A stretch of 64,000 nucleotides of DNA from Sulfitobacter faviae. GTDB lineage: Bacteria > Pseudomonadota > Alphaproteobacteria > Rhodobacterales > Rhodobacteraceae. Made by a program: the position numbers and the translations under genes. The number at the start of each line of letters is the position of its first letter. Position 1 is the stretch's first letter. This document shows positions 18,482 to 27,176 of this stretch, in pieces. Under the pieces are notes generated by a model. The model did no database searches, had not been told where the DNA came from, and saw nothing but the letters and a program-made list of their open reading frames with translations. The stretch lies in NCBI RefSeq assembly GCF_029870955.1, contig NZ_PGFQ01000001.1, forward strand, positions 1,674,001 to 1,738,000, written 5' to 3'.

Positions 18482-19662
18482 ATGGGTGATCCTTGGCTCA
18501 GCATCATCGGAATGCCCGACGATAGCGCGGATGCCTTGCCCGCGGCAAGCCGCGCGGCGCTGGCAGAGGCCGAGGTGATCTTTGGCGGGCCGCGTCATCT
18601 GGAGCGGGGAGGCGCAGGTGCGCGCGGGCGCGCTTGGCCGGTGCCTTTCTCGGTCGAGCCGGTGTTGGCCGAGCGTGGCAAGCGCGTGGCGATGCTGGTG
18701 TCGGGCGATCCCTTCTGGTTCGGCGCGGGCGGCAGCATTGTCGGCGCGTTGCAGCCCGACGAATGGCACAGCCTGCCCGCGCCCTCGACCTTCTCGCTGG
18801 TGGCCAATGCGCTTGGCTGGCGGTTGGAGGAGGTTACCTGCCACGGGCTTCACGCCGCACCGCTGGCGCAGCTGCGCGGTGCCCTGCGTCCCAAGGGGCG
18901 GATGATCTGCCTGCTGCGCGATGGGGAGGCCCCTGCGGCGTTGGCGGAGTTTCTTTGCACACAAGGCGGGGGCACGGCCACGCTGTATGTGGCCGAACGG
19001 CTGGGCGGCCCCGATGCGCGGGTGCGGGAGGTGCAGGCGGATGGCTTCGATCTGACGGATGTGCAAGCGCCGGTGGCGGTCGGGGTCGCGCTGCCCAAGG
19101 GCATCGGCCTGCCGCGCACCCCCGGCCTGCCGGATGACCATTTTGCCAGCGACGGCCAAATCACCAAGGCGCCGGTGCGGGCGCTGACGCTGTCGGCCCT
19201 CGCCCCTCGGCCCGGCGAGTTGCTGTGGGACATCGGCGCGGGGAGCGGCTCGGTCTCGGTCGAGTTCTGCCTCGCCGGTGGGCGCGCCATCGCCTTTGAG
19301 CAGCACGCCGCGCGGGTCGAGAATATCACCCGCAATATCGAAGATTTCGGCCTGAACGCGCGTATGCAAACAATTCATGGCCGCGCGCCAAAAGTCTGGG
19401 CGGGGCAGCCTTTGCCGGATGTGGTCTTTGTCGGCGGCGGCGGGAACGCGGCGCTTTACGATGCCCTCCTGCCTGCGCTACCAGCGGGCACGCGGCTGGT
19501 CGCCAACGGTGTGACGCTGGAAACCGAGGCGCTTTTGGCGCAGCTTCACGCTGCGCATGGGGCAGTCTTTTGCGGATCGAACTGGCGCAGGCCGCCCCGC
19601 TTGGCACAATGCGCGGCTGGCAGCCGCTGCGGCCCGTGGTACAATGGAGCGTGACTTTATGA
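18482..19662 (+). CDS. cobL: Precorrin-6B C5,15-methyltransferase (decarboxylating) CobL, frameshifted
   Basis: Fused CbiE/CbiT enzyme making precorrin-8. The N-terminal half begins [11 protein letters not shown], with [16 protein letters not shown]; the CbiT-like C-terminal half shows the SAM motif [20 protein letters not shown] at 18469-18473 is spaced 8 nt from the ATG at 18482; the ATG at 18479 is a close alternative. Near the 3' end the frame breaks in the G run 19559-19562. One added G restores [17 protein letters not shown] and a stop at 19660-19662 that overlaps the next start, for 393 residues. Without it the protein would end differently at 19654. Confidence 0.92.
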
Positions 19663-20027
19663 GGATGGCCGGGATCGGATTTCGGGGCGCGGCAAGCGTC
19701 GCCTCGCTGCGCGACGCGCTGGCGCGGGCCAACCCCGATGGCACCAAGATCGACGCGCTGGTGACCGAAGCCGCCAAGGCCCGCGCCACCGTGTTCCGCG
19801 AATTCGCGCAAGAGTTGGGCGTGCCGGGGCTTGGCATCACCACCGAAGACTTGGCCCGCATGATAACTCCCACGCAATCGGCTCGGATCGAAGACCGTTT
19901 CGGCACCGGCTCCCTGTCCGAGGCCGCCGCATTGGCCGCCGCCGGGCCGGGGGCGGTATTGGTTGCCGAACGCGTCGTTTCGGGCGATGCCATGGCCACC
20001 GCGGCGATTGCCGAGAGGAAAGGATAG
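19659..20027 (+). CDS. cobE: Cobalamin biosynthesis protein CobE
   Basis: Small protein (122 residues) of the CobE/CbiG C-terminal family. The N-terminus [17 protein letters not shown] and the later [18 protein letters not shown] are typical. In the oxygen-dependent pathway its exact role is not settled; binding of corrin intermediates has been proposed for the family. The ATG at 19659 overlaps the repaired cobL stop as ATGA, which supports both this start and the cobL frameshift correction. Confidence 0.85.
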   Translation: MRMAGIGFRGAASVASLRDALARANPDGTKIDALVTEAAKARATVFREFAQELGVPGLGITTEDLARMITPTQSARIEDRFGTGSLSEAAALAAAGPGAVLVAERVVSGDAMATAAIAERKG

Positions 20028-20032
20028 ATACC

Positions 20033-20818
20033 GTGACTGTACATTTCATCGGGGCCGGGCCGGGGGCGGCGGATCTCATCACCCTGCGCGGGCGCGACCT
20101 GATCGCGGCCTGCCGGGTCTGCCTCTACGCCGGGTCGCTTGTGCCCGAGGCGTTGCTGAGCCACTGCCCCGAGGGGGCGCGGATCGTCAACACCGCGCGG
20201 CTGTCGCTGGACGATATCATGGAAGAGATCGCCGCCGCCGATGCCGCAGGACATGACGTGGCGCGGCTGCATTCGGGCGACCTGTCGGTCTGGTCGGCGA
20301 TGGGCGAACAATTGCGCCGCCTGCGCGAGATGGGCATCGCCTATGACGTGACGCCGGGGGTGCCATCCTTTGCAGCCGCCGCGGCGGAACTGGGGGCCGA
20401 GCTGACCCTGCCGGGCGTGGCGCAATCGGTGATCCTGACCCGCACCTCGGGCCGCGCCACGGCGATGCCCGAAGGCGAGACCCTGGCCAATTTCGCCCGC
20501 ACTGGAGCGACGCTGGCCATCCACCTGTCGGTGCATGTGCTTGATAAAGTCGTCGAAGAACTGACCCCGCATTACGGTGCCGATTGCCCCGTCGCCGTGG
20601 TCTGGCGTGCAAGCTGGCCCGATCAGCGCATCGTCAAGGCGACGCTTGCCACCCTGCGCACTGAAGTGGGCGAGGAAATGGCCCGTACCGCGCTGATCCT
20701 CGTGGGCCATGCCATCGGGGCCGAGGATTTCGGCGAGAGCCGCCTTTACGCCGCCGATTATGACCGCCGCTTCCGCCCTGTCGGGGCCGAGCCGCGCTTT
20801 CCGGAGACTTCCTCATGA
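20033..20818 (+). CDS. cobM: Precorrin-4 C11-methyltransferase CobM
   Basis: SAM methylase forming precorrin-5, 261 residues. The motif series [31 protein letters not shown] and [15 protein letters not shown] is CobM/CbiF-like. The start codon is GTG at 20033 (GTGACTGTACAT), 5 nt after the cobE stop. The 3' end overlaps cobB as ATGA. Confidence 0.94.
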   Translation: MTVHFIGAGPGAADLITLRGRDLIAACRVCLYAGSLVPEALLSHCPEGARIVNTARLSLDDIMEEIAAADAAGHDVARLHSGDLSVWSAMGEQLRRLREMGIAYDVTPGVPSFAAAAAELGAELTLPGVAQSVILTRTSGRATAMPEGETLANFARTGATLAIHLSVHVLDKVVEELTPHYGADCPVAVVWRASWPDQRIVKATLATLRTEVGEEMARTALILVGHAIGAEDFGESRLYAADYDRRFRPVGAEPRFPETSS

Positions 20819-22136
20819 TCCCGCCCGGCCTGCTGATCTCCGCCCCGGCCTCCGGCACCGGCAAGACAACCTTGATGCTGGGGCTGCTGGCCGCGCTGCG
20901 CGCCGAAGGTGTCGCGGTGCAGCCGTTCAAAAGCGGCCCTGATTACATCGATCCGGCCTTTCACACGGCCGCCTCGGGCCGGGCGTCTTTCAACCTCGAC
21001 AGTTGGTCGATGGACCGCGCGCGGATCGAAGGGCTGGTCGGCAATGCCGATGGGGCCGAGTTGATCCTTGGCGAGGGGTCGATGGGACTGTTTGACGGGG
21101 TGGCCAAACCGGGGGCCTGTGGCAATGGCGCCAGCGCCGATGTCGCGGCGCTGATGGGCTGGCCGGTGGTGCTGGTGCTCGACGTATCGGGGGCGGCGCA
21201 ATCGGTGGCGGCCACGGCGCTCGGCTTTCGCGAGATGCGGCCCGATGTGGAACTGGCGGGCGTGGTGTTGAACCGCGTCGCCTCCCCCCGGCATGAGACG
21301 CTGGTGCGCGCGGGGATGGGGGCTGTCGGGATCAAAGTCTTCGGCGCGCTGCCGCGCCGGGTGGAGATCGAAATGCCCGAGCGTCACCTCGGGCTGGTGC
21401 AGGCCGGAGAGCAGGAAAACCTGCCCGATCTGCTGGGGCAGGCGGCGGCATTCGTCGCGGCCCATGTCGATGTCCCCGCCCTGCGGGCCGCCGCGCGGGG
21501 CACGTTGCAGAACCCGCCCGCTCCGGCGCAGATCACCCCGCCCGGGCAGCGCATCGCGCTGGCGCAGGACAACGCTTTCGCCTTTGTCTATCCGCATCTT
21601 TTGGCCGGGTGGCGCGCGGCGGGGGCAGAGGTTCTGCCCTTCTCCCCGCTCGCCGATGAAGCGCCGGACGACAGCGCCGATTGCTGCTGGCTGCCGGGCG
21701 GCTACCCGGAACTTCACGCCGGCAAGCTCGCTGCCGCCGCGCAATTCCGCGACGGGCTGCGCGCCTTTGCCGAGACCCGCCCCGTGCATGGCGAATGCGG
21801 GGCTATATGGCGATGGGCGCGGGCCTCATCGACAAAGAGGGCGCCCGGCACGAGATGGCGGGGCTTTTGGGGCTCGAGACCTCTTTCGCCAAACGCAAGA
21901 TGCATCTGGGCTACCGTCAGGCCGACCTCAACGCGCCGATCCCCGGCCATTCCGCACGGGCCGAATTGCGCGGACATGAGTTCCACTATGCCACGATCCT
22001 TGCCGAGCCGGACGCCCCGCTGGCCCGGATCACCGATGCCAATGACCTTGAAGTGCCCGAGACCGGCTCGGTCCGCGATTTCGCGGGGGGTGGGCGTGCC
22101 ACGGGCACCTTCTTTCACATGATCGCGGCGCTGTGA
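20815..22136 (+). CDS. cobB: Hydrogenobyrinic acid a,c-diamide synthase CobB, frameshifted
   Basis: ATP- and glutamine-dependent amidation of the a and c side chains. The N-terminal DRTGG-like domain has the P-loop [15 protein letters not shown] and the metal/ATP segment [13 protein letters not shown]. The C-terminal class-I glutamine amidotransferase carries its nucleophile Cys in HGECGGYMAMG. The frame breaks right there, in the G run 21799-21802. One added G restores that motif and the downstream [17 protein letters not shown], giving 440 residues. The stop TGA overlaps the cobA ATG (TGATG). Confidence 0.92.
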
Positions 22137-22860
22137 TGGGGGATTCGTTTCCTTCGTCTCCTCCGGCCCCGGCGACCCGGAGCTCTTGACCGTCAAGGCC
22201 GTGGCGCGGTTGCAGGCGGCGGATGTGGTGCTGTTCGATGACCTAAGCGCGGGCCCAATTTTGGAGCACGCGCGGCCCGATGCGGACCTGATCGGCGTCG
22301 GCAAACGGGCCGGGCGCGCCTCGCCCAAGCAAGACCATGTGAGCCGCGTGCTGGTCGATCATGCGCAAGCCGGGCTGAAGGTCGTGCGGTTGAAATCCGG
22401 CGACAGCGGCATGTTCGGACGGCTGGAGGAAGAGATCATCGCCCTGCGCACGGCGGATATCCCTTTCGAGATCGTGCCGGGCGTGACCGCCGCCTCTGCC
22501 GCCGCCGCCACCGCAGGCATCCCGCTGACCCGCCGCATGACCGCGCGGCGCGTGCAATTCATCACCGGCGCGGATGTGACCGGAGGGTTGCCGCGCGACG
22601 TGAACATGGCCGCTTTGGCCGATCCGATGGCGACCACCGTGGTCTATATGGGCAAACGCACCTTTGCGGGCCTTGCCGCACGATTGATCGAACACGGGCT
22701 GCCAGGCCACACGCCCGCGCTGCTGGCCGAGGCGGTCTCGACCCCGGCGGAGAAAGTGCAGCGCTTCACGATTGAAACGCTGGCGCGCCATCTGGAAAGC
22801 ACCAGCAGCACCACGCCGGCGCTGATCTTTTACGGACCATTGGCCGAGTTCGAGACGTGA
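22136..22860 (+). CDS. cobA: Uroporphyrinogen-III C-methyltransferase CobA, frameshifted near the start
   Basis: Commits uroporphyrinogen III to precorrin-2 using two SAM. ATG at 22136 overlaps the cobB stop. The next run, G5 at 22138-22142, lacks one G; correcting it gives MGGFVSFVSSGPGDPELLT, with the SAM-binding GPGDPELL intact and 241 residues in total. Uncorrected, the first available start is a TTG at 22186, which would delete that motif. Further family segments are LKSGDSGMFGRLEEE, VPGVTAASAAAATAG and YMGKRTFAGLA. It overlaps the downstream DUF1636 gene by 4 nt. Confidence 0.9.
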
Positions 22861-23159
22861 AAGCGTTCGTCTGCACCTCTTGCACCGCCGATGGCGGCTT
22901 TCTGGACGTGGTCCGCGCAGGCCTGTCCGAGGTGGAGGTCGAAGGCATCGACTGTATGTCAGGCTGCACGCGGGCGCAGACCGTCGCCTTTCGCGCGCCG
23001 GGCAAGGTGGCCTATCTGTTCGGCGAAATCACCGAAGCCGACATGGATGATTTGCGCCGTTTCGTGACGCTCTATGCCGCCTCTGCCGACGGAAAATTCG
23101 CCGATGCGCGGGTGCTTGGCGGGCTGCGTTTAAAGGCAATCGCGAGGATACCGGGATGA
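22857..23159 (+). CDS. DUF1636 ferredoxin-like metal-binding protein, copy 2
   Basis: A 100-residue paralog of the gene at 9878. It has the same paired cysteines, FVCTSCTADG and IDCMSGCTRAQ, a shared middle FRAPGKVAYLFGEI and a basic end LRLKAIARIPG. GTG at 22857 overlaps the cobA stop (GTGA), and the 3' end overlaps the cobF start (ATGA), so it is translated with pathway enzymes. The role is unknown; a shared function with copy 1 in cobalamin synthesis is inferred. Confidence 0.82.
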   Translation: MKAFVCTSCTADGGFLDVVRAGLSEVEVEGIDCMSGCTRAQTVAFRAPGKVAYLFGEITEADMDDLRRFVTLYAASADGKFADARVLGGLRLKAIARIPG

Positions 23160-23905
23160 CTGATCTGGAACTGACTTTGATCGGCATCGGCACCGGCAAC
23201 CCTGAGCATCTGACCCTGCAAGCGATCCGGGCGATGAACGCGCAAGACCTGATCTTGATCCCGCAAAAGGGCGCGGGCAAGGATGATCTGGCGGGGCTGC
23301 GGCGGAGCATCTGCGACGAGGTGTTGACCAATGAAGCGGTGCAGATCGTCGGCTTCGATCTGCCCGTGCGTGACCCGGCGATCGAAGATTACCGGGCGCG
23401 CGTCGACCACTGGCATGATGCGATTGCCGAGGCATGGCGCGGGGCGATGGCCCAGCATCCGACCGCCCGGCGGGTGGCGCTGCTGGTCTGGGGCGACCCG
23501 TCGCTATATGACAGCACCCTGCGCATCGCCGCGCGGCTGGAACCTGCGCCCCGCATCACCGTGATCCCCGGCATCACCTCATTGCAAGGGCTGACGGCGG
23601 CTCATGCGATCCCGCTGAATGAGATCGGTGCGCCCTTCATGGTGACCACCGGGCGGCAGTTGCGCGATCACGGTTGGCCCGAAGGGGTCGATACGCTGGT
23701 GATCATGCTCGATGGCGATGGCGCCTTTCAGGCGTTGGACGCGGAAGGCGTGACGATCTGGTGGGGCGCCTATGTCGGCATGGCCGAAGAGATCATCCGC
23801 CATGGCCCGTTGGCCGAGGTTGCCGAAGACATCATCGCCACCCGTGCCGCCGCCCGCGCGGCGCATGGTTGGATCATGGACATCTACCTGCTCCGGCGCG
23901 GCTGA
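23156..23905 (+). CDS. cobF: Precorrin-6A synthase (deacetylating) CobF
   Basis: C1-methyltransferase of the aerobic route, 249 residues. The N-terminal motif is LIGIGTGNPEHLTLQAIRAM; LVWGDPSLYDSTLRIA and VIPGITSLQGLTAAH follow, and the CobF-type end is GWIMDIYLLRRG. CobF is specific to the oxygen-dependent pathway. It is the last gene of the cluster, 3 nt from the convergent arfB stop. Confidence 0.93.
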   Translation: MTDLELTLIGIGTGNPEHLTLQAIRAMNAQDLILIPQKGAGKDDLAGLRRSICDEVLTNEAVQIVGFDLPVRDPAIEDYRARVDHWHDAIAEAWRGAMAQHPTARRVALLVWGDPSLYDSTLRIAARLEPAPRITVIPGITSLQGLTAAHAIPLNEIGAPFMVTTGRQLRDHGWPEGVDTLVIMLDGDGAFQALDAEGVTIWWGAYVGMAEEIIRHGPLAEVAEDIIATRAAARAAHGWIMDIYLLRRG

Positions 23906-23908
23906 TTC

Positions 23909-24331
23909 TTAACCGTCGGGATCGACCTTGCCGCGCATCGCTTTGACCTCGCCGCGCACCTTCTTGGCCTTGAGGCGGCGCTTTTTCGACCCCAGCGTCG
24001 GGCGGGTGGCGATGCGGCGTTTCGGCGGGGTGAGGGCGCGGCGGATCAACTCGGCCAGACGCTCGCGCACCAATTCGCGGTTGCGGGCCTGACTGCGGGT
24101 CTCGTCACATTGCAGCACCAATGCGCCTTCGGTGGTCCAGCGCCGCCCGGCCAGACGGCGCAGCCGGTTCTTGACCGGTTGCGGCAGGGAGGGCGAGGTG
24201 GCAGCTTCGAACCGCAATTCCACCGCCGAGGAGACCTTGTTCACATTCTGCCCGCCGGGGCCGGAGGCACGCATGAAGCTTTCCGTCAGCTCCCAATCCT
24301 GAATGGCGATGTCATCGTTGATGTGCAGCAT
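23909..24331 (-). CDS. arfB: Ribosome-rescue peptidyl-tRNA hydrolase ArfB
   Basis: Release-factor-like hydrolase (140 residues) that frees stalled ribosomes. The catalytic GGQ is in ASGPGGQNVNKVSSAVELRF near residue 25, and the C-terminal tail is strongly basic (SKKRRLKAKKVRGEVK), as needed to enter the empty mRNA channel. The ATG at 24331 has GGAGAG just upstream; an in-frame extension to 24355 adds only eight unlikely residues. Confidence 0.92.
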   Translation of the reverse strand: MLHINDDIAIQDWELTESFMRASGPGGQNVNKVSSAVELRFEAATSPSLPQPVKNRLRRLAGRRWTTEGALVLQCDETRSQARNRELVRERLAELIRRALTPPKRRIATRPTLGSKKRRLKAKKVRGEVKAMRGKVDPDG

Positions 24332-24394
24332 GGGCTCTCCTTGCCCCCGCAACATGCCAGCCCGCGCGGTGAGGGTGAAGGGGGAATGCGAAAT

Positions 24395-24418
24395 GGGCCG
24401 CCCCTTGGGGAGCGGCCC
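24395..24418 (-). terminator. Strong GC hairpin downstream of a candidate small ORF
   Basis: GGGCCGC (24395-24401) and GCGGCCC (24412-24418) pair, with an inner CCC/GGGG extension, giving a stem of about ten base pairs and a two-base loop. There is no clear U tract on either strand, so it may act as an RNA 3' end or processing site rather than a classical terminator. It separates the small-ORF region from arfB on the minus strand. Confidence 0.5.
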
Positions 24419-24446
24419 AATCGAATGGTTTCAGGAGGGGGATCGG

Positions 24447-24578
24447 TTAGACCGACGTCCACCAGGTGGTTGCATTGCCAGGGGCTGCCCTAGCAGGAAA
24501 CCCCGCTGGCTGTTCCGACACCTCGCTCCAATACCTTTCTTGACACTGGATCACCTCCTTTACATTTGTTGAACTCAC
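24447..24578 (-). CDS. Candidate 43-codon small ORF, unknown
   Basis: A GTG-initiated minus-strand frame (GTG at 24576-24578, TAA at 24447-24449) encodes 43 residues ending in PARAAPGNATTWWTSV, with two adjacent Trp codons, a single Cys and no hydrophobic segment. The composition looks protein-like, but the GTG has no well-placed ribosome-binding site. A perfect extended Shine-Dalgarno at 24548-24561 lies inside this frame instead. It precedes a different GTG (24544-24546) by 7 nt, which opens an 18-codon frame ending at 24490. Only one is likely to be real. It lies between the queuosine transporter and arfB genes. I do not recognise a family. Confidence 0.4.
   Translation of the reverse strand: MSSTNVKEVIQCQERYWSEVSEQPAGFPARAAPGNATTWWTSV
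24548..24561 (-). promoter_or_regulatory. Fourteen-base perfect Shine-Dalgarno (16S 3'-tail complement)
   Basis: The minus strand reads AAAGGAGGTGATCC, complementary over 14 bases to the 3' end of 16S rRNA (plus strand GGATCACCTCCTTT). Natural ribosome-binding sites elsewhere in this window match only 4-6 bases. A GTG codon follows AGGAGG by 7 nt. Confidence 0.55.
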
Positions 24579-24635
24579 CCTGAGCGTTGCACAGGTTTTG
24601 AAATTCGCAAAGCGTTTTTTTTAAGGGGCGCGGCG

Positions 24636-24654
24636 GCAGGGGGTGGCCCCCTGC
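24636..24654 (-). terminator. Hairpin after the queuosine-precursor transporter gene
   Basis: GCAGGGGG (24636-24643) and CCCCCTGC (24647-24654) form a perfect 8-bp stem with a three-base loop, 7 nt past the minus-strand stop of the transporter gene. There is no U tract on the minus strand, so termination strength is uncertain. Confidence 0.45.
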
Positions 24655-24661
24655 GCCGGTA

Positions 24662-25282
24662 TCATGCGCGGGCGGTCAGCCGTGCGGTCAGCAGCCGGAA
24701 GGGGATCAGCGCGAGCAGCGCGATGGCCAGTTTGACCGACCAATCCGCCACGGCGAGCGAGACCCAAAGCGGCGCGCGCGGGCCCGTGCCCAAAAGCGGC
24801 AGCGTCTCGGCGGCCCAAGCCACATCGGTGGCGGGGTGGATGAACGACAGGCTGGCCGAAAAGGCGATGGAGAAAAACAGCGCCGTGTCGATCGCGCTGC
24901 TGATCAAGGTGCTGACCAAGGGCGCGCGCCACCATGCGCCATCGCGGAAACGGTTAAAGATCGTCACGTCCAACAGCTGCGCCACGAGGAAGGCGGTGCC
25001 CGAAGCCACGGCGATGCGGATCGTCACCAGCGGGCCGAACTCGCCCATGATCTGCGTGCCAATGAGCGAGCAGATCAGGCCCACGACAAAGCCCACCAAC
25101 ACGACCCGGCGCGCGGCAGAGGCGCCGTAGAGACGGTTCATCACATCGGTGACGAGGAAGGCCAGCGGATAGGTGAAAGCCCCCCAGGTCAGCCATTGGC
25201 CAAAGAGAAACTGAACAAGGATATTCGAGGCCACGACGATGGCGGCCATGGCAAGAATGCCGGGAAGATAGGTGCGTGTCAT
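24662..25282 (-). CDS. yhhQ: Queuosine precursor transporter (YhhQ/QueT-type, DUF165)
   Basis: A 206-residue inner-membrane protein with about six hydrophobic segments. Family signatures are ASNILVQFLFGQWLTWGAF near residue 18, YPLAFLVTDVMNRLYG, and DVTIFNRFRDGAWWRAPL in the second half. Members import 7-cyano-7-deazaguanine or a related queuosine precursor. It stands alone on the minus strand. The 63-nt leader was checked for a preQ1 riboswitch and none was recognisable. Confidence 0.88.
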   Translation of the reverse strand: MTRTYLPGILAMAAIVVASNILVQFLFGQWLTWGAFTYPLAFLVTDVMNRLYGASAARRVVLVGFVVGLICSLIGTQIMGEFGPLVTIRIAVASGTAFLVAQLLDVTIFNRFRDGAWWRAPLVSTLISSAIDTALFFSIAFSASLSFIHPATDVAWAAETLPLLGTGPRAPLWVSLAVADWSVKLAIALLALIPFRLLTARLTARA

Positions 25283-25345
25283 ATGTGAACCGTTTTGTGC
25301 AAGGGTGCGGCGACTTGGCCTGCGGGGATCGCAGACCGGACGGCT

Positions 25346-26259
25346 TTAGCCCTCGGAACCCGGTTTGGCAAGGATCAGCTCGACCACCTCATTGCGCTGC
25401 ATGACGAAGAAGTTGTCGTCCGACAGCAGGGTCAACCGGGTTTGCCCCGCCGCATCCTGCCACGCGCTGAGCGCTTCGAGGTTGTCATATTGACCGGGGC
25501 CGGAGGTCAGCAGTGTCTCTTCGCCAAGCGCAGGCGCGGTGAGGTTAAAGCTGCGGATGCGGCTGCGAAACCCCAGCGGCGTGATCGTCCGCTCCAGCAG
25601 GTAAAGCGTGCCGTCCTCGGCAAAATCGGCATCCACCGGCAGGAACGGCCCCCGGCGCGGGATCTCTGCGGTGATCGTCCAACTGCTGCCGTCAAAGGCA
25701 TAGAGCGGGAAATCACCCGAGGCCGGGCCGCCGCCTTCGGGGTCGCAAAGAGCCGCCCATCGGGGTGGGCGGCCAAAGTCTCCATCCCCGCGTTTGGCTC
25801 GAACTTGGCGAAGTCGTCATGTCTGGGCAGCGGGGTGGTGACGCCGCTCTCGGGCGACAGCCGCGCGACATGGTGGTCGTGCTCGAATGAGACGTAGAGT
25901 TGCCCGCTGCCGTCAAGCGCCAGCGCTTCGGCATCGCGCATCTTGTCGCGCAGGGGCTTGCCGTCGGCATCTTTGAGCGGAGCATCCTCCACAATCTCAA
26001 GCGCGACCAAACGGCCCGCCTCGCGCAGCATGCGCGCTTGCACCACGCGGCCCCGGTCCGACACCGCCGTGAGGCGGGTGCCATCGGCATTCACCTCGAC
26101 CCCGGAAAAGCCGCCGAACCACGGCGCCGGATGGCGCCATGTCAGCACGCTGTCCACCTGCACCACCGGCCCTGTCTGCGCGGCGGGGGCCACGCAGGCG
26201 ATGAGCAGAAAGAACGGGAGGCAGGCGCGGATCAGTTTGCGTTCAGAACGGCGTTGCAT
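25346..26259 (-). CDS. Esterase-like activity of phytase family lipoprotein, frameshifted
   Basis: Secreted beta-propeller-like protein of 304 residues. The signal sequence LIRACLPFFLLIAC ends in a plausible lipobox Cys. Downstream motifs of the phytase-like esterase family include FGGFSGVEVNADGTRLTAVSDRG, shortened here to SGVEVNADGTRLTAVSDRG, plus AEALALDGSGQLYVSFEHD and PVDADFAEDGTLYLLER. The frame breaks in the G run 25739-25742; one added base restores LFATPEGGGPASGDF. The start at 26259 overlaps the mepA 3' end by 28 nt, suggesting coupling. Substrate unknown. Confidence 0.8.
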
Positions 26260-27176
26260 TGGGCAGGCAGGTCCGCAAGCAGGATATCGCGCTTGGGCTT
26301 GGGTTTTACTTTGGGCGCGTTCGGATCCGGTTTCGGTGGGTTCAGGATGTTGGCCTGCCACTGGCGCGCATCGGCGCAGCCGTCACCGGGCGGGGGCGGG
26401 GCCTGATCCACACAGCCGCGCGCGCCTTTGGGGCAGCTGATGCGGATGTGGAAGTGATAGTGATGCCCGTACCAAGGCCGGATTTTGCGCAGATAGCTGC
26501 GGTCGCCTTTCTCATCGGCGCACATCTGCACCTTGGCGCCGGGGAAGACGAAGATACGCGCGGTGCGGGGGTCTTGGGCCGCAGCCTTGATCACCTCGTG
26601 ATGCGCAGGGGTCCAAGAGGAATTCACATAGGCCCCGCTCGCCCGGCGCATGGAGATCGAGGAGATATTCTCGCGCTGCGCCCGGCTGAGGTTCAGGGAT
26701 TTGGGCGGCAGCATCCAGATGTCGGCATCAAGCCCGATCTGGTGGCTGGCGTGACCGGTCAGCATCGGCCCGCCGCGCGGCTGGCTCATATCGCCGACAT
26801 AGACGCCTTCCCAACCGGGCTGCTGCGCGGCCTTCCGGCTGAGCTTTTTAACCATGTCGATCATCTCGGGGTGGGCCCAGTTGCGGTTGCGCGACAGGCG
26901 CATGGCTTGCCATGTCGGACCCGTCTCGGGCAATTGCTCGGCCCCGGCAAGGCAGCCTTTGGAATAGCTGCCGAAAGCCGCCGGAGATTGCGCGGAGGCA
27001 AAGCTCTTGGCCCCGAAAAGCCGCTTGGCCTCGACCGTGCTCAATGCGCCGCCCGAAGAGCCGATGGTCGGCAGGGCGACCTTCTCACCGCTGATGTCGG
27101 TCTCGGTCCGGCCGCCCCCGCAAGAGGCAAGCGCAAAGGCCAGCGCCACGGAGGTGAGGGTGCGAAGCAGCGTCAT
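26232..27176 (-). CDS. mepA: Penicillin-insensitive murein endopeptidase MepA
   Basis: Periplasmic LAS-family zinc metallopeptidase cleaving DD cross-links in peptidoglycan, 314 residues. The signal ends in lipobox LASC. Zinc ligands are visible in TGHASHQIGLDADIW (His-x6-Asp type) and HHYHFHIRISCP (His-x-His). A Pro/Lys-rich segment near the C-terminus (NPPKPDPNAPKVKPKPK) is unusual in amount. It overlaps the upstream transporter gene by 4 nt and the downstream lipoprotein gene by 28 nt, forming a three-gene minus-strand unit. Confidence 0.9.
   Translation of the reverse strand: MTLLRTLTSVALAFALASCGGGRTETDISGEKVALPTIGSSGGALSTVEAKRLFGAKSFASAQSPAAFGSYSKGCLAGAEQLPETGPTWQAMRLSRNRNWAHPEMIDMVKKLSRKAAQQPGWEGVYVGDMSQPRGGPMLTGHASHQIGLDADIWMLPPKSLNLSRAQRENISSISMRRASGAYVNSSWTPAHHEVIKAAAQDPRTARIFVFPGAKVQMCADEKGDRSYLRKIRPWYGHHYHFHIRISCPKGARGCVDQAPPPPGDGCADARQWQANILNPPKPDPNAPKVKPKPKRDILLADLPAQCNAVLNAN

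Noticed and set aside
22186..22860. TTG at 22186 as the cobA start
   Set aside because: It would remove the GPGDPELL SAM-binding segment. ATG 22136 with one missing G restores it and overlaps the cobB stop.
24447..24449. Trp-operon leader interpretation of the TGG-TGG codons at the end of the small ORF
   Set aside because: No trp gene lies downstream on the minus strand, and the hairpin has no U tract.
24540..24622. Plus-strand short RNA with TTGACA at 24540 and a terminator-like hairpin (24584-24613) before T8 (24615-24622)
   Set aside because: There is no acceptable -10 box, the stem has a mismatch and a 16-base loop, and the RNA would be only about 45 nt. Noted but not supported.
25283..25345. 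preQ1 riboswitch upstream of the queuosine-precursor transporter
   Set aside because: No recognisable class I or II preQ1 core in the 63-nt leader.
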